Part shown: one piece after another, positions 23,765-32,795 of the stretch
How positions within the stretch are numbered: the first letter of the stretch is position 1
Layout: every line of letters begins with the position of its first letter
Assembly: GCA_023229135.1 (NCBI GenBank)
Contig: JALNZT010000012.1
Coordinates: 44,027 to 108,026 of the forward strand
DNA: 64,000 nucleotides
Origin: Bacteroidales bacterium
Lineage (GTDB): Bacteria; Bacteroidota; Bacteroidia; Bacteroidales; F082
Direction of reading: 5' to 3'
Notes under the pieces: model-generated
Database searches by the model: none
Told to the model about the DNA's origin: nothing
Seen by the model: only the letters and a program-made list of their open reading frames with translations
Position numbers and translations under genes: made by a program

Positions 23765-25372
23765 TTGTACACCATTCAATCTAAAATCGACACCAGCTCC
23801 GATGAGTTTCAATCAAACAAAGCAGCCTTTGAAGACCTGCTAAAAACCTATCGCGAACGCTTAGGGAGAAGTATTTACGGAGGCAGTGAAGCATCGGTCG
23901 AAAAGCACAAATCGCGCAACAAACTGTTGGCACGCGAGCGCATCGACCTGCTGATCGACAAGAATACACCCTTTCTGGAACTCTCGCCCATGGCGGCATA
24001 CGAGCTGTACGACAACGGTTTTCCGTCGGCTGGAATTGTTACTGGCATTGGCGTCATTCACGGTCGCGAAACCATGATTATTGCCAACGATGCCACCGTA
24101 AAAGGCGGCACTTATATGCAATACACCATCAAAAAGCACCTGCGCGCCCAGGAAATCGCGATGGAAAATGGACTACCTTGTGTATATATGGTCGATTCGG
24201 GTGGTGCATATTTGCCTGAGCAGGACACCGTTTTTCCCGACCGCGATCATTTTGGTCGCTTTTTCTATAACCAGGCCAGGATGTCGGCTCTGGGTCTTGC
24301 TCAAGTTGCCATCGTTATGGGAAGTTGCACTGCCGGAGGGGCTTACGTGCCTGCCATGAGTGACGAAACCATTATCGTGAGGGATCAGGGGACTATATTT
24401 TTAGGCGGCCCGCCCTTGGTGAAAGCCGCTACAGGCGAGGAGGTTACCACCGAAGAACTCGGGGGAGCCGAGGTGCATACTTCTATTTCCGGTGTAGCCG
24501 ATCACCTGGCAGAAAACGATACCCACGCCATACAAATCTGCCGCAATATTTTTGAAAATCTTAAACCTATAGAAAAGCAGCATTTGGACTTTTTACAAGC
24601 AGAAGAGCCGCTTTATGACCCCAAAGAACTTTATGGCATCGCACCACTCGACTTGCGCAAAATGGTTGACCCGCGCGAAATTATTGCCCGCATGGTAGAT
24701 GGCTCTCGTTTTCAGGAGTTTAAAGTACGTTATGCCACAACTGTGGTTACCGGTTTTGCGCATATTATGGGCTTTCCGGTGGGTATTATTGCGAATTATG
24801 GCGTGCTATTTTCCGAGTCAGCACTTAAGGTTACCCACTTCATTCAGCTCTGTACATCGCGGAATATCCCCTTGGTTTTTCTGCAAAATGTGACGGGTTT
24901 TATGGTAGGTAAAGACGCCGAACGTGGCGGTATTGCTAAAGACGGAGCCAAAATGGTTCATGCTGTTTCTAATGCCAATGTGCCGAAATTCACGGTTATT
25001 TTTGGTGGCTCTTTTGGCGCCGGCAATTACGGCATGGCCGGAAGGGCTTTCGGACCGCGCTTGTTGTTTATGTGGCCGAACGCGAAAATTTCGGTGATGG
25101 GCGGCGAACAGGCTGCCAATGTTTTGGCTACCGTGAAGCAAGATCAGCTGCGTGAAAAAGGGATTGAAATGACAGCCGAAGAAATTGAAGCCCTAAAAAA
25201 ACCTATCCTGGAAAAATATGAGCGCGAAGGATCGGCCTATTACAGCACTGCCCGACTCTGGGACGACGGAATTATTGATCCCGCCGATACACGAAAAATG
25301 CTCGCCATGGGCATCGCCGCCTCGCTGAATAATCCATTCCCCGAACAGAAATTTGGTGTCTTCAGAATGTAA
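23765..25372 (+). CDS. liuB: Methylcrotonyl-CoA carboxylase beta subunit
   Basis: 535-residue acyl-CoA carboxyltransferase. It moves the carboxyl group from biotin to 3-methylcrotonyl-CoA in leucine degradation. Family landmarks are HKSRNKLLARERIDLL near the start, YLPEQDTVFPDRDHFGRFFYNQARMS, GSCTAGGAYVPAMSDE, GGPPLVKAATGEEV and FGGSFGAGNYGMAGRA. The length (535) and FPDRDHFGR favour methylcrotonyl- over propionyl-CoA carboxylase. The frame begins at TTG 23765; no in-frame ATG exists before residue 77, which would remove conserved sequence. It is the first gene of a tight four-gene operon (gaps 4, 2 and 20 nt). Confidence 0.9.
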   Translation: MYTIQSKIDTSSDEFQSNKAAFEDLLKTYRERLGRSIYGGSEASVEKHKSRNKLLARERIDLLIDKNTPFLELSPMAAYELYDNGFPSAGIVTGIGVIHGRETMIIANDATVKGGTYMQYTIKKHLRAQEIAMENGLPCVYMVDSGGAYLPEQDTVFPDRDHFGRFFYNQARMSALGLAQVAIVMGSCTAGGAYVPAMSDETIIVRDQGTIFLGGPPLVKAATGEEVTTEELGGAEVHTSISGVADHLAENDTHAIQICRNIFENLKPIEKQHLDFLQAEEPLYDPKELYGIAPLDLRKMVDPREIIARMVDGSRFQEFKVRYATTVVTGFAHIMGFPVGIIANYGVLFSESALKVTHFIQLCTSRNIPLVFLQNVTGFMVGKDAERGGIAKDGAKMVHAVSNANVPKFTVIFGGSFGAGNYGMAGRAFGPRLLFMWPNAKISVMGGEQAANVLATVKQDQLREKGIEMTAEEIEALKKPILEKYEREGSAYYSTARLWDDGIIDPADTRKMLAMGIAASLNNPFPEQKFGVFRM

Positions 25373-25376
25373 AATT

Positions 25377-26171
25377 ATGGAACAAAACTTTAAAACAATT
25401 GAGTTTTTAAAAGAAGGACTTATTGTGAATATCAGGCTGAACAGACCCGATAAGCACAACGCCATCAATCCCTTAATGATTGCCGAGCTCACCATGGCCT
25501 TCGCCGAAATTGCCAATCAACCGGAACTGCGCCTTGTAATCTTGCGCGGTAATGGCTCCTCGTTTTGTGCTGGTGCCGACCTAAATTACATGAAAGAAAT
25601 CGCTGGTTTTGGGCAAGAAGAAAACCTGGAAGATGCCCGCAAACTCGCTACACTTTTCATGCAAATCAGTGATTGTCCTATCCCGGTAATGGCTGTTGTG
25701 CATGGTGCTGTTTACGGCGGTGCCAATGGCTTGTCGGCAGCCTGCGATATTGTGTTGGCTCACGAAGATACCGTTTTCGCTTTTAGCGAGGTGAAACTTG
25801 GCATCACGCCAGCAACTATTTCACCTTTTGTGATAGCCCGCTGCGGACAAGCCGCCGCCCGTGAACTGATGCTGACTGGCAGAAAATTCAACGCTTCCGA
25901 AGGCTATCGCTTTATGCTCGTAAATCAGGTTTACAGCGATGAATCGGCTGAAAAAATCATGGAATTATACGTGAAACAACTGCTGAGCAGCGCACCTAAT
26001 GCACTACGCCAATGCAAAGATCTAATTAAAATGGTGGACACAGCAAGGGCTGACTCCGCAAAGATATTTGATGAGACCACTGCTATGATTGCCCGCCAGC
26101 GCGCCTCTGAAGAAGGACAGGAAGGGCTGGCAGCATTTTTTGAGAAAAGAAAACCCAACTGGATACTTTAA
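25377..26171 (+). CDS. liuC: Enoyl-CoA hydratase, probable methylglutaconyl-CoA hydratase
   Basis: 264 residues from ATG 25377, 4 nt after the carboxylase beta stop; an earlier in-frame ATG at 25353 lies inside that gene. Crotonase fold with an oxyanion hole in FCAGADLNYM and VVHGAVYGGANGLSAACDIVLA. In canonical hydratases two Glu residues act. Here the first position is Asn (GGANG instead of GGGCE), while the second is Glu (FSEVKLGITPATISPF). AtuC/LiuC methylglutaconyl-CoA hydratases commonly show this pattern. Its place between the two carboxylase genes supports hydration of 3-methylglutaconyl-CoA. Confidence 0.82.
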   Translation: MEQNFKTIEFLKEGLIVNIRLNRPDKHNAINPLMIAELTMAFAEIANQPELRLVILRGNGSSFCAGADLNYMKEIAGFGQEENLEDARKLATLFMQISDCPIPVMAVVHGAVYGGANGLSAACDIVLAHEDTVFAFSEVKLGITPATISPFVIARCGQAAARELMLTGRKFNASEGYRFMLVNQVYSDESAEKIMELYVKQLLSSAPNALRQCKDLIKMVDTARADSAKIFDETTAMIARQRASEEGQEGLAAFFEKRKPNWIL

Positions 26172-26173
26172 GC

Positions 26174-28180
26174 ATGAAACAAAAAATAACAAAAGTACTG
26201 ATAGCCAACCGGGGCGAAATTGCGGTGAGAATAATTCGCACCCTGCGCAAAATGCAGATAAAATCCGTGGCTGTGTATGCAGAAAATGATGCTAAAGCAT
26301 TACACGTCCGCATGGCAGATGAATCGTTTTCGCTGGGCAGCGGAAGTTTGTCCGACACCTATTTATCCGTCGAAAAACTGATTAATTTCACCCTGGAATC
26401 TGGTGCGCAGGCTATTCATCCCGGATATGGATTTCTTTCAGAAAATCCCACTTTGGTAGCCTCCTGCGAGAAGAATAATATTGTTTTTATCGGGCCTGAT
26501 AGTCATTCGATGGAGTTGATGGGTAATAAAATTACTGCCCGTGATTTTGCTGTAAAATGTGGGCTGCCTGTAACCCGTGGCATTACCGGCGATACCAAAA
26601 CGCTGCTAAAAAAAGCCGGTGAAATTCCTTTTCCGATTCTTGTAAAAGCTGCTGCAGGTGGCGGTGGCAAAGGGATGCGGATTGTTAGAAAACCCGATGA
26701 ACTAAAAGAAATCCTTGAAACTACAGCGCGCGAAGCAAAAAATTATTTTGGTGATGGCACGGTTTATATCGAGCAGTTTATCGAAAATCCACGCCATATC
26801 GAGGTGCAGGTTTTGGGGGATGAACACGGAAATGTAGTGCATCTCTACGAACGCGAATGTAGTATTCAACGGCGGTATCAAAAAATTATTGAAGAATCAC
26901 CCAGTCCAACATTAACGCCGGAAGTGCGTGAAAAAATGGGAAAAGCTGCTGTTGATCTTTGCCAGGCAATTGGGTACAGAAGTGCCGGAACCATCGAGTT
27001 TTTAGTTGATCCTGCCCTCAATTTTTATTTCCTGGAAATGAACACCCGTATTCAGGTAGAACATCCGGTAACAGAGTTGGTTACAAATATCGATCTGGTC
27101 GAAGAACAGCTGCATATCGCGCAAGGCGAAAAACTGAGATTTACGCAAGCCGATATTAAACAAACTGGCCACGCCATTGAATGCCGTATTTATGCTGAAA
27201 ATCCGGCAAAGGGATTTTTACCTTCGCCCGGACAAATCATTAACTATCAAGAGCCCCAATTTGAAGGACTTCGAATTGACAGCAGCCTTAGCGAACCGGC
27301 AATGGTTCAAAGTGAATATGACCCGATGATTAGTAAACTTATCGCTTTTGGAGAGGATAGAAAAGCCGCAATTGAGATCGCTCAAGAAGCTTTGCAGCAA
27401 TATGTTATACACGGAATTGAAACCAATATCCCGTACCTAAAAGCTATTTTGGCCAATGATCAATTTGTTAAAAATGAGATTAGTACAGGATTTTGCGATA
27501 CAGAAACTGAATCTTTGCTGGAAGCAATAAATTCAGCCAAATCTAAAATTGATACTACAACAGTTGCTGCTGCTTTCCTGTTATTTAACCTGCATCAGCA
27601 ACAGCTTGATGGCTTTGATCCGGAAAATATCTGGCAGCAACTGGGTTATTGGCGATTAAATATGCAACCTAAGGTGAGGGTAGATGATCAGTTGATTCAA
27701 TTTGATCTTAAAAGTTTTGACCAAACCGGACTGGTTTTAGGCCGTGATGATCAACAAATATTATTAAGATTAATCACTTTTGCCGCTAGCAAAATGAGCT
27801 TTTGTAATAATGGAAAAAGCGATTCTTTATTTGTTTCAGAGCAAGAAGGTGGTGATTATCTAATTCAATATAAAGGCTTCATATTTAATTGTGAACGTAC
27901 AGATCAGCTTAACGAAAAGATAGATCATGGTCAGGATGCAGATCAGGCAGCTGAAGGAAGTTTATTTTCGCCTATGCCGGGTCGTGTAATTAAGGTAAAT
28001 GTAAAAAGTGGTGACGAAGTGAACAGGGGCAGCATTTTACTTGTTGTAGAGGCAATGAAGATGGAGAACAACATCACTGCATCCGCTGATGCGCTTGTAG
28101 AAAAAGTACTTGTGAAAATCGGCGATATGGTACAGCCAAAAACACAACTTATTCAGCTTAAAACCAAGGAAGAAGCATAA
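26174..28180 (+). CDS. liuD: Methylcrotonyl-CoA carboxylase alpha subunit (biotin carboxylase/BCCP)
   Basis: 668 residues. Biotin carboxylase covers about 5-450 (VLIANRGEIAVRIIRTLRKM, VKAAAGGGGKGMRIV, the ERECSIQRRYQKIIEESP loop, FLEMNTRIQVEHPVTE). A linker/BT domain follows to about 590. A biotinyl domain lies at the end with the modified Lys629 in VEAMKMENNI. It carboxylates its own biotin with ATP and bicarbonate and passes the CO2 to the beta subunit. The gene begins 2 nt after the hydratase gene. Biotin-dependent propionyl- or geranyl-CoA carboxylases are alternatives, but gene order fits the leucine pathway. Confidence 0.92.
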   Translation: MKQKITKVLIANRGEIAVRIIRTLRKMQIKSVAVYAENDAKALHVRMADESFSLGSGSLSDTYLSVEKLINFTLESGAQAIHPGYGFLSENPTLVASCEKNNIVFIGPDSHSMELMGNKITARDFAVKCGLPVTRGITGDTKTLLKKAGEIPFPILVKAAAGGGGKGMRIVRKPDELKEILETTAREAKNYFGDGTVYIEQFIENPRHIEVQVLGDEHGNVVHLYERECSIQRRYQKIIEESPSPTLTPEVREKMGKAAVDLCQAIGYRSAGTIEFLVDPALNFYFLEMNTRIQVEHPVTELVTNIDLVEEQLHIAQGEKLRFTQADIKQTGHAIECRIYAENPAKGFLPSPGQIINYQEPQFEGLRIDSSLSEPAMVQSEYDPMISKLIAFGEDRKAAIEIAQEALQQYVIHGIETNIPYLKAILANDQFVKNEISTGFCDTETESLLEAINSAKSKIDTTTVAAAFLLFNLHQQQLDGFDPENIWQQLGYWRLNMQPKVRVDDQLIQFDLKSFDQTGLVLGRDDQQILLRLITFAASKMSFCNNGKSDSLFVSEQEGGDYLIQYKGFIFNCERTDQLNEKIDHGQDADQAAEGSLFSPMPGRVIKVNVKSGDEVNRGSILLVVEAMKMENNITASADALVEKVLVKIGDMVQPKTQLIQLKTKEEA

Positions 28181-28200
28181 ATAAATAACACATTAAAATT

Positions 28201-29346
28201 ATGAATTTCGATCTATCAGAAGAACATAAACTTATTCGCGAAACGGTTCGTGAGTTTGCCGAACGTGAGATAAAGCCTGTGGCTCAGGAACTTGACGAAA
28301 AAGCTGAATTTTCTGTTTCGCTTACCAAGCGTATGGGTGATTTAGGGCTTTTTGGGATGTATTTGCCGGAAAAATATGGTGGTCAAAATCTCGACACCTT
28401 ATCTTATATCATTGCCGTGGAAGAGCTGGCACGTATCGACGGCTCGCAAGCTGCCACGCTAGCTGCGCATAACTCGCTCGGAATCGGCCCATTATATTAT
28501 TTCGGCTCCGAAGAACAAAAACTCAAGTACCTGCCGCAACTTTGCACGGGCGAATCGCTGTGGAGTTTTGGCCTGACCGAACCCGGCGCAGGCTCGGATT
28601 CACGAGGCTCAAAAACTACCGCAGAATTGGTGGACGACCAATGGGTGATTAACGGCTCTAAAATTTTTATCACCAATGGCGCTTCCTCCTTGAATATCGG
28701 GAGCACTGTGCAAGCTGTTTCAGCTGAAAAAGACGGCAAAAAACAGTTTTCGACAATCTTGGTTGATGCCGGCACCAAAGGATTCAAACGTGCAGCCATG
28801 CACAACAAAATGATGTGGCGTGCGTCTGATACCGCCGAGCTTTTCTTTGATGATGTGCGTGTACCCAAGGAAAATTTGCTGGGAGAAATTGGACAAGGTT
28901 CCAAGATTATGCTAGCCACTTTGGATGCCGGTCGCTTGTCGATTGCCGCCATGGGATTGGGCGCTGCTCAGGGTGCTTACGAATTGGCTTTGGCTTATGC
29001 TCAGGAGCGCAAACAATTCGGACAGCCCATTTCAAAGTTTCAGATTAACGCCTTTAAGCTGGCCGATATGGCGATGAAGATTGAGCTGGCGCGAAACCTG
29101 CTCTACAAAGCCTGTTGGCTGAAGGACGAAGGTCGGCCTTTCGGTTTGGAGGCGGCTATGTCAAAGCTTTACTGCTCCGAAATTGCCAAAGAAGTGGCCG
29201 ATGAAGCCGTTCAAATTCATGGTGGATATGGCCTGATGAAAGATTATGCCGTAGAACGTTTTTACCGCGATCAGCGCCTGTTGCAAATCGGTGAAGGCAC
29301 TTCCGAAATTCAACGTATCGTGATTTCGAGGTATATTGGGTGTTAG
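28201..29346 (+). CDS. Acyl-CoA dehydrogenase of the leucine operon
   Basis: 381-residue FAD acyl-CoA dehydrogenase, with FGLTEPGAGSDSRG (FAD/substrate region), DAGRLSIAAMGLGAAQGA and ERKQFGQPISKFQ. The catalytic Glu appears in QIGEGTSEIQR, the position used by short- and medium-chain dehydrogenases. Isovaleryl-CoA dehydrogenase has its Glu in the preceding helix (LDLER); here that position is Gly (LDAGR). From the operon one expects isovaleryl-CoA oxidation, but the residue layout points to a butyryl- or 2-methylbutyryl-CoA type enzyme. It is the last gene of the operon and a terminator follows. Electrons would pass to EtfAB (39110-40840). Confidence 0.85.
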   Translation: MNFDLSEEHKLIRETVREFAEREIKPVAQELDEKAEFSVSLTKRMGDLGLFGMYLPEKYGGQNLDTLSYIIAVEELARIDGSQAATLAAHNSLGIGPLYYFGSEEQKLKYLPQLCTGESLWSFGLTEPGAGSDSRGSKTTAELVDDQWVINGSKIFITNGASSLNIGSTVQAVSAEKDGKKQFSTILVDAGTKGFKRAAMHNKMMWRASDTAELFFDDVRVPKENLLGEIGQGSKIMLATLDAGRLSIAAMGLGAAQGAYELALAYAQERKQFGQPISKFQINAFKLADMAMKIELARNLLYKACWLKDEGRPFGLEAAMSKLYCSEIAKEVADEAVQIHGGYGLMKDYAVERFYRDQRLLQIGEGTSEIQRIVISRYIGC

Positions 29347-29406
29347 GTTATTTGTTTTTCTGAATTAATTACAGGTAATTGAAAGTTGACAATTTTGATT
29401 TGATCA

Positions 29407-29444
29407 AAAAAAAATCCCTTAGCGACCTGGCAAAGGGTTTTTTT
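29407..29444. terminator. Terminator between acyl-CoA dehydrogenase and HMA genes
   Basis: CCCTT and AAGGG form the stem, with an A-run before and seven Ts after. It sits between convergent genes and can act in both directions. Confidence 0.65.
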
Positions 29445-29469
29445 AGTGTAATATGTTGTCAGTTAGTTC

Positions 29470-29832
29470 TTAATGCGGCTCATTCCCTTTCTGGCAGCAT
29501 TCAGGCAATTTATCGTGCGCTTCCTGATCGGCAGGCATTTCATCCGCATCATAGCCGATTTTGGTGATGGCTTTTTTGAGGCTTTCTTTGTCATTCTTGC
29601 CTGTTTTATAGGTGATAGAGATGATCTTAGTTTCCTCGTCTAACTCAACGGCCCTCACACCTTTTTCAAAGGCCAGGTTTTTCTCCAAACGAACTTTACA
29701 ATCTTCACAAATCGCTGAGGTTTGAATTTTAACGGTTTCTGTCTTTTTCTTTTTGCCGTCTTGAGCTAAAAGTGCAATGGGAAGCAGCGCAAGGCTGAGT
29801 ACAATAATTCTAAATAAGTATTTCACGTTCAT
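29470..29832 (-). CDS. Periplasmic heavy-metal-associated (HMA) domain protein
   Basis: 120 residues from ATG 29832; the frame is open from 29874, but that start would overlap the receptor gene. A signal peptide ends near ALLAQ (23-24). The HMA domain follows, with its metal-binding Cys42-x-x-Cys45 in TSAICEDCKVRLEK, a SITYKTGK strand and a second CC pair near the C-terminus (LPECCQKG). This is a probable periplasmic copper or other soft-metal carrier. It is the third gene of an operon with the TonB receptor (13-nt gap) and the HYC/CC protein. Confidence 0.85.
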   Translation of the reverse strand: MNVKYLFRIIVLSLALLPIALLAQDGKKKKTETVKIQTSAICEDCKVRLEKNLAFEKGVRAVELDEETKIISITYKTGKNDKESLKKAITKIGYDADEMPADQEAHDKLPECCQKGNEPH

Positions 29833-29845
29833 GTGTTTTAGGTTG

Positions 29846-32056
29846 TTATTCAATGGTATAGCGTAATCCGGCATAAACTTTTATGCCACTTATTGGCCCC
29901 CAGACAATGGAGGAATCAAAATATTTTCCGTAAGGATCGTTGGCGGCTAAAATAGGATTTTTCTGTTTGTAATTGGTCAGATTTTCTGCACCAAGATAAA
30001 CATTCCAATTCCGGAAAAATTTAGTCGCCTGCGCATTCATAATAGTATAAGCCGGCGAATAATCATCTAAGCGATATGCTTCAGGATTTGAAGCCGTTGA
30101 CGGCAATCGGCTTACGCCATTAAACTGCGTGGTGAGGTCAAATTGCCATTTACGCAGGTTTGTAGCGTAAGACAAAGCGATCAGGCCTTTGTATTTGTTT
30201 ACCAGCGGCTTTTCCTGTAGTTCGTCATTCAATGTCATTTGCACATCGTTAAAGCGCACAGCAGCAGTAATATCAAGGCCTTTCAGCAATTCATAATTGG
30301 CTTCCAGCTGGATGCTGTTTGAGTAGGAAGTGCCATCTAAGTTATAAATCAATACTTTTTGGGCATCGGCATCGCGGTCAATAACTACCTGATTGATGAA
30401 ATCGGTGCGGTAAATGTCCAACCCGATGGTCAGCTCGCGGTCGTTTATGATAATATGTTTGCTGAAGTTAATTCCATAGTTCCAGGCTTCTTCCATTTTG
30501 GGTGAATTGCGTACTACCAGCTGACGTGAGGAAGCCAGCAGCGAAGTATTTTCGGCTAAAATATTGGCGGAGCGATAACCTTTTCCGGCAGAAAGTCTTA
30601 TGATATTATGCTCATTAAAGCCATAGCGTAAATGCAACCGTGGCGTGGCAAAAAAGCCGAATTCATTGTGATGGTCAAGGCGCAGGCCGGCAATAAAATT
30701 GAGTTTTGAGCCATCGCTATAGGTGTATTGATAAAACACGCCCGGAACGCTCTCGGTACGGTTAAAAATGCTGTCGTTCAGCTGTTCCTCGTATCGATCG
30801 TATAGATAACTTACTCCCGTGGTATAAGTATGCTTGGTGTTGCTGATAAACGACTGAAAAAGCGCATTGCCATAATAGCTGTATTGCGTTCCTTCATAGT
30901 CTGTTAGGCCAAAATAGCTGTCTATATGATGATAGGTAAACTGCTGCTGAATGCCGATGCTGGTTTGCGGACGCGAAAGGATAAATCCGGTCTTCAAAAA
31001 TGTTTCCACCCTTTCGGTAAGTAGCTCAATACCATAGCCGTTGTCCACGTCGCGCGGCTTGTCGGGATCAAAACCAACTTGTCCACCGCGTCGGTTTTCC
31101 ATCAGGCCTTTCACGCCAAACTGACCTTCAAAGTTTTTGGCGTGAAAATCGGTACGTGCAAATAGGTTGTATTGGGTATAAAGCGGGTCGTCTAAAAAAC
31201 CATCGCCATTGTCATCGTGCTTGGTGCCGTTTCTGCTCCAATGACCCATAACCATGGCGTGCGCATGATCATTGAGCTTTGTTTTGGTGTTAAAATTCAG
31301 CTCACTTCTGCCCATGTGCGACTGGAAAAGGTTCAGGAAAAACTTTTCACTGTCTTCCGCTTTTTTATATTCAACATTGATTTGTCCGCTAATCGACTCA
31401 TAACCATTAAGTACTGATGAAGCGCCTTTTGAAACTTGGATAGATTCCATCCAGCTTCCAGGAACATAGCCCAGGCCAAATGAAGTGGCTAATCCACGCA
31501 GATTCGGCATGTTTTCGCTCATCATCTGGGTGTAAATTCCACTTAATCCGAGCATCTCAATTTGTTTGGCACCAGTAACCGCATCGCTATACGAGACGTC
31601 AACGCTGGCGCTGGTTTCAAAGCTTTCTGAAAGGTTGCAACAGGCCGCTTTTTGTAGCTCACCAGAGGTGATGGTTTGGGCGTTCACGGTGCTGAGGCGC
31701 GATACGAAATTTGTTTTGGCACGGGTTACCACGCTCACCTCGTCCAAAGTTTTCGAGCCACGCATCACGTGATCATATTTATTAGAATTATGTGGCGCTT
31801 GGATGGTATCGCTTTCGAAACCCACAAAGCTAAATACCAGATCGTGCGCATCTGCCGGCCTTTTAATTTTGTATTTGCCGTCCATATCGCTTGCCGTTCC
31901 GGTTGTGGTGCCGGCCCAATAAATGTTTACGCCCGGCAAAGGCTGCTCACCTTCTTCAGTGATTTCAAAAACGGTGCCACTCAATTTTTGTGCAAAAGTG
32001 GATATGTTTAGAGAGAAAATAGCTGTAACAGCTAATAATATTTTTAGAAGTCTCAT
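29846..32056 (-). CDS. TonB-dependent receptor, probable copper/heavy-metal type
   Basis: 736-residue outer-membrane receptor. Signal peptide about 1-22, then a carboxypeptidase-regulatory-like domain (SGTVFE...GANIYWAGTTTGTASDMDGKY) to about 105. A plug domain follows (LQKAACCNLSESFETSASVDVSYSD, LGLSGIYTQMMSENMPNLRGL, SWMESIQVSKGASSVLNGYESISGQINVEYKK). The remainder is a beta-barrel closing with GPISGIKVYAGLRYTIE. The Cys pair in KAACC and the HMA and HYC/CC partners suggest uptake of a copper or other metal complex. This is inferred from context, not shown. The gene starts 68 nt downstream of the HYC/CC gene. Confidence 0.85.
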   Translation of the reverse strand: MRLLKILLAVTAIFSLNISTFAQKLSGTVFEITEEGEQPLPGVNIYWAGTTTGTASDMDGKYKIKRPADAHDLVFSFVGFESDTIQAPHNSNKYDHVMRGSKTLDEVSVVTRAKTNFVSRLSTVNAQTITSGELQKAACCNLSESFETSASVDVSYSDAVTGAKQIEMLGLSGIYTQMMSENMPNLRGLATSFGLGYVPGSWMESIQVSKGASSVLNGYESISGQINVEYKKAEDSEKFFLNLFQSHMGRSELNFNTKTKLNDHAHAMVMGHWSRNGTKHDDNGDGFLDDPLYTQYNLFARTDFHAKNFEGQFGVKGLMENRRGGQVGFDPDKPRDVDNGYGIELLTERVETFLKTGFILSRPQTSIGIQQQFTYHHIDSYFGLTDYEGTQYSYYGNALFQSFISNTKHTYTTGVSYLYDRYEEQLNDSIFNRTESVPGVFYQYTYSDGSKLNFIAGLRLDHHNEFGFFATPRLHLRYGFNEHNIIRLSAGKGYRSANILAENTSLLASSRQLVVRNSPKMEEAWNYGINFSKHIIINDRELTIGLDIYRTDFINQVVIDRDADAQKVLIYNLDGTSYSNSIQLEANYELLKGLDITAAVRFNDVQMTLNDELQEKPLVNKYKGLIALSYATNLRKWQFDLTTQFNGVSRLPSTASNPEAYRLDDYSPAYTIMNAQATKFFRNWNVYLGAENLTNYKQKNPILAANDPYGKYFDSSIVWGPISGIKVYAGLRYTIE

Positions 32057-32085
32057 TACTTTAATCTTTTAGAAAAATAAATAAT

Positions 32086-32102
32086 CTCCTGATAAGCAGG
32101 AG
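32086..32102 (-). promoter_or_regulatory. Hairpin between HYC/CC and receptor genes
   Basis: CTCCTG and CAGGAG form a perfect 6-bp stem over a 5-nt loop, within the 68-nt gap. On the minus strand an AT-rich tract follows. It may attenuate transcription or stabilise the downstream message; no direct evidence. Confidence 0.3.
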
Positions 32103-32124
32103 GCAACAAGAAATAATTGAAAGA

Positions 32125-32610
32125 TTAAAGTTGTAGGGCGTCGAGCTTAAGCTGCGAGCAGGCGATGAGGAAGGTGGTGCCTGTTAATAAAGGCAGATTT
32201 TTTTGATTGTTTTCTGAGTAGGTTTTCAGCGGACTTTCCTCTGTGGCCGGCTCTGAAAACTGAACTATGCGTATGACTATTCCAATAAAATGATTGAAGA
32301 CAATCTTGACACTCGGAAGATCGAAGCTTGTTACCAGCTTCACATATTTGGTGAAATCTGTACAGCATTCCGATTTAAAGGTGTTGGCTTCTTTTTCTGA
32401 ACAACATTGGGTACTGTCGGCCTCGGCCTTCGGTTCTATATTACACGTCTGTCCCTCGTGATTACAACGAATGTCAGCAGTAAATATACTTTTTTTGAGG
32501 GTGTTTGTCGAAAAACAATAATGCGCATTGATAGTCAGGCCTACCGAACTAATCAGGAATACGGTAGCCATCATCAACGAAAAAGTATGTATTAACTTTT
32601 GCTTAAACAT
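32125..32610 (-). CDS. HYC_CC_PP-type small metal-linked protein
   Basis: 161 residues from ATG 32610; the longer frame (32652) would begin upstream of the promoter box. A signal or anchor helix covers about 8-28, followed at once by the defining His30-Tyr31-Cys32. Cys50 (IRCNHEGQTC) and the pairs CC69-70 and CC82-83 come next. The family is known in Bacteroidota next to TonB receptors and HMA proteins, as here; its biochemical role is not established. The Cys/His content suggests copper or another soft metal. It is the first gene of the operon, with the promoter almost on top of the start codon. Confidence 0.7.
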   Translation of the reverse strand: MFKQKLIHTFSLMMATVFLISSVGLTINAHYCFSTNTLKKSIFTADIRCNHEGQTCNIEPKAEADSTQCCSEKEANTFKSECCTDFTKYVKLVTSFDLPSVKIVFNHFIGIVIRIVQFSEPATEESPLKTYSENNQKNLPLLTGTTFLIACSQLKLDALQL

Positions 32611-32614
32611 GCTG

Positions 32615-32622
32615 CAAAAATA
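32615..32622 (-). promoter_or_regulatory. -7 box of the metal operon
   Basis: TATTTTTG followed by CAGC on the minus strand. The box ends 4 nt before ATG 32610, so the message would be leaderless or nearly so if this box is used. Confidence 0.45.
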
Positions 32623-32762
32623 ATCTAAGTTTTCCAATACGATGGCAATCATTTTTTAAAAAATATCTATCGAACTGGTATTATGATTGTTAAAAAAGTA
32701 AAAACTAAAGATAATTCTCACTAAATACACTCGTTTCAGCTTTCTATTTCAAGAAATTAGCT

Positions 32763-32770
32763 TATATTTG
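32763..32770 (+). promoter_or_regulatory. -7 box of the short-chain acyl-CoA operon
   Basis: TATATTTG, an exact TAnnTTTG match, 25 nt upstream of the crotonase start codon. Confidence 0.5.
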
Positions 32771-32795
32771 ACCAGCTAAAAAAAACATTTATTTC

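Noticed and set aside
23624..23812. 62-codon minus-strand ORF between the R-M regulator and carboxylase genes
   Set aside because: It overlaps the first 48 bases of the carboxylase gene in antisense and its hydrophobic run looks incidental.
29832..29874. Upstream start for the HMA protein
   Set aside because: It would overlap the TonB receptor gene and remove the signal peptide from the N-terminus.
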